64,000 nucleotides of DNA from Clostridium aminobutyricum (GTDB taxonomy: Bacteria > Bacillota > Clostridia > Peptostreptococcales > Anaerovoracaceae): assembly GCF_017255415.1 (NCBI RefSeq), contig NZ_JAFJZZ010000001.1, positions 868,001-932,000 on the forward strand. Direction: 5' to 3'. This document shows, piece by piece, positions 63,667 through 64,000 of this stretch. Position numbers and translations under genes: made by a program. Positions within the stretch are counted from its first letter, which is position 1; each line of letters opens with the position of its first letter. Under the pieces are notes generated by a model. That model ran no database searches. It saw only the letters and a program-made list of their open reading frames with translations, and was not told where the DNA came from.

Positions 63667-64000
63667 CTAGACCGCGTACAGAATATATTCGGTAGGAAAA
63701 ACCGGCAATCCATAATAACGTATATAAAAATTATAGGAAGGGTCCGCTTCATAAATAATGCGGGCCAGTTTCCACAGATCTTTATGGTTATGATATACGC
63801 TTAACGCAAGCTTTGGATGATTTTTCTTTATTTTTTCTAAACAGCCTAAAAGAGCTTCCTCTTCTCCGCCTTCTATATCCATTTTTATAAAGGTTACGTC
63901 TTCCTCTATATCATCATCTACTTTTACTATAGGAATAGCAATAGCTCCGCTTTCAGAAAGTTGACTTACGGACGATAAAGCGTCAGAAGAAAGATACATC
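63667..64000 (-). CDS. FkbM-family methyltransferase, C-terminal part (runs off window)
   Basis: The C-terminal 110 residues or more. FIKMDIEGGEEEALLGCLEKIKKNHPKLALSVYHNHKDLWKLARII is the FkbM Methyltransf_21 signature. It has a complete stop and a terminator; the upstream part lies beyond the window, so the first Met seen is not a real start. Usual substrates are sugars or polyketides; here unknown. Confidence 0.85.
   Translation of the reverse strand, partial: MYLSSDALSSVSQLSESGAIAIPIVKVDDDIEEDVTFIKMDIEGGEEEALLGCLEKIKKNHPKLALSVYHNHKDLWKLARIIYEADPSYNFYIRYYGLPVFPTEYILYAV

Noticed and set aside
63510-63752. Minus-strand frame after the FkbM-type gene
   Set aside because: Overlaps the FkbM 3' end and runs through its terminator.

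Overview
The window reads as chromosome from a strictly anaerobic, endospore-forming, motile, low-GC Gram-positive bacterium of the class Clostridia. Evidence: oxygen-independent ribonucleotide reductase (NrdD/NrdG), a four-subunit 2-oxoacid:ferredoxin oxidoreductase, an alpha/beta-type small acid-soluble spore protein, the sporulation membrane protein YlbJ/SpoVV, two Cys-rich collagen-like exosporium-type proteins, and MotA/MotB. A member of the Peptostreptococcales/Anaerovoracaceae is possible, but that is inference and cannot be fixed from this sequence alone. No rRNA, tRNA, insertion sequence, prophage or CRISPR array was recognised.

Layout. 1-8.3 kb is a conserved clostridial housekeeping block, almost all on the minus strand (rpmB, asp23, recG, SASP, rsmD, coaD, a coiled-coil protein, ylbJ/spoVV, tmcAL, and the start of ackA). 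8.4-12.3 kb carries nrdD-nrdG with a probable NrdR box, and an acetyltransferase. 12.3-20 kb holds a lipoprotein that looks like an M20C dipeptidase without its metal ligands, two cyclic-di-GMP-type signalling proteins, a nitroreductase and a secreted GH18 glycosidase. 20-26.1 kb is a five-gene co-directional copper module: copZ, copA, an HMA-TauE/SafE-cupredoxin fusion, and a response regulator/histidine kinase pair. 26.3-31.6 kb has an esterase, a TfoX-N protein, a flavoprotein, and a methylarginine/arginine-type hydrolase with an APC transporter and a divergent GntR regulator. 31.6-38.3 kb has an SsuABC/NMT1-type ABC importer, a DHA2 MFS exporter, a GGDEF-GGDEF-EAL protein and feoA.

38.5-44 kb is the most distinctive region: two tandem collagen-like genes that share promoter/leader and Cys-rich N-terminus but have unrelated C-terminal heads, next to a divergent GT2-TPR glycosyltransferase. 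44-52.5 kb has a uracil/xanthine permease, a methyltransferase, motA-motB with a BLIP-like membrane protein, a NYN-OST-HTH protein, a 26-residue membrane microprotein, a ZinT-like lipoprotein, and an orphan sdpR-sdpI pair. 52.5-57.8 kb is potABCD (with an oversized PotA and a membrane-anchored PotD) plus panD. 58.2-63.5 kb is korABDC, a GntR regulator and a CoA-acylating aldehyde dehydrogenase; the window ends inside an FkbM-type methyltransferase.

Cross-cutting signals seen directly in the sequence: the same DtxR-like palindrome GTTAG-N6-CTAAC sits upstream of both feoA and the ZinT-like gene; a hairpin element with two clear copies and one divergent copy lies just downstream of three genes; and a very good SigE-type promoter sits so close to ylbJ that its mRNA would be nearly leaderless.
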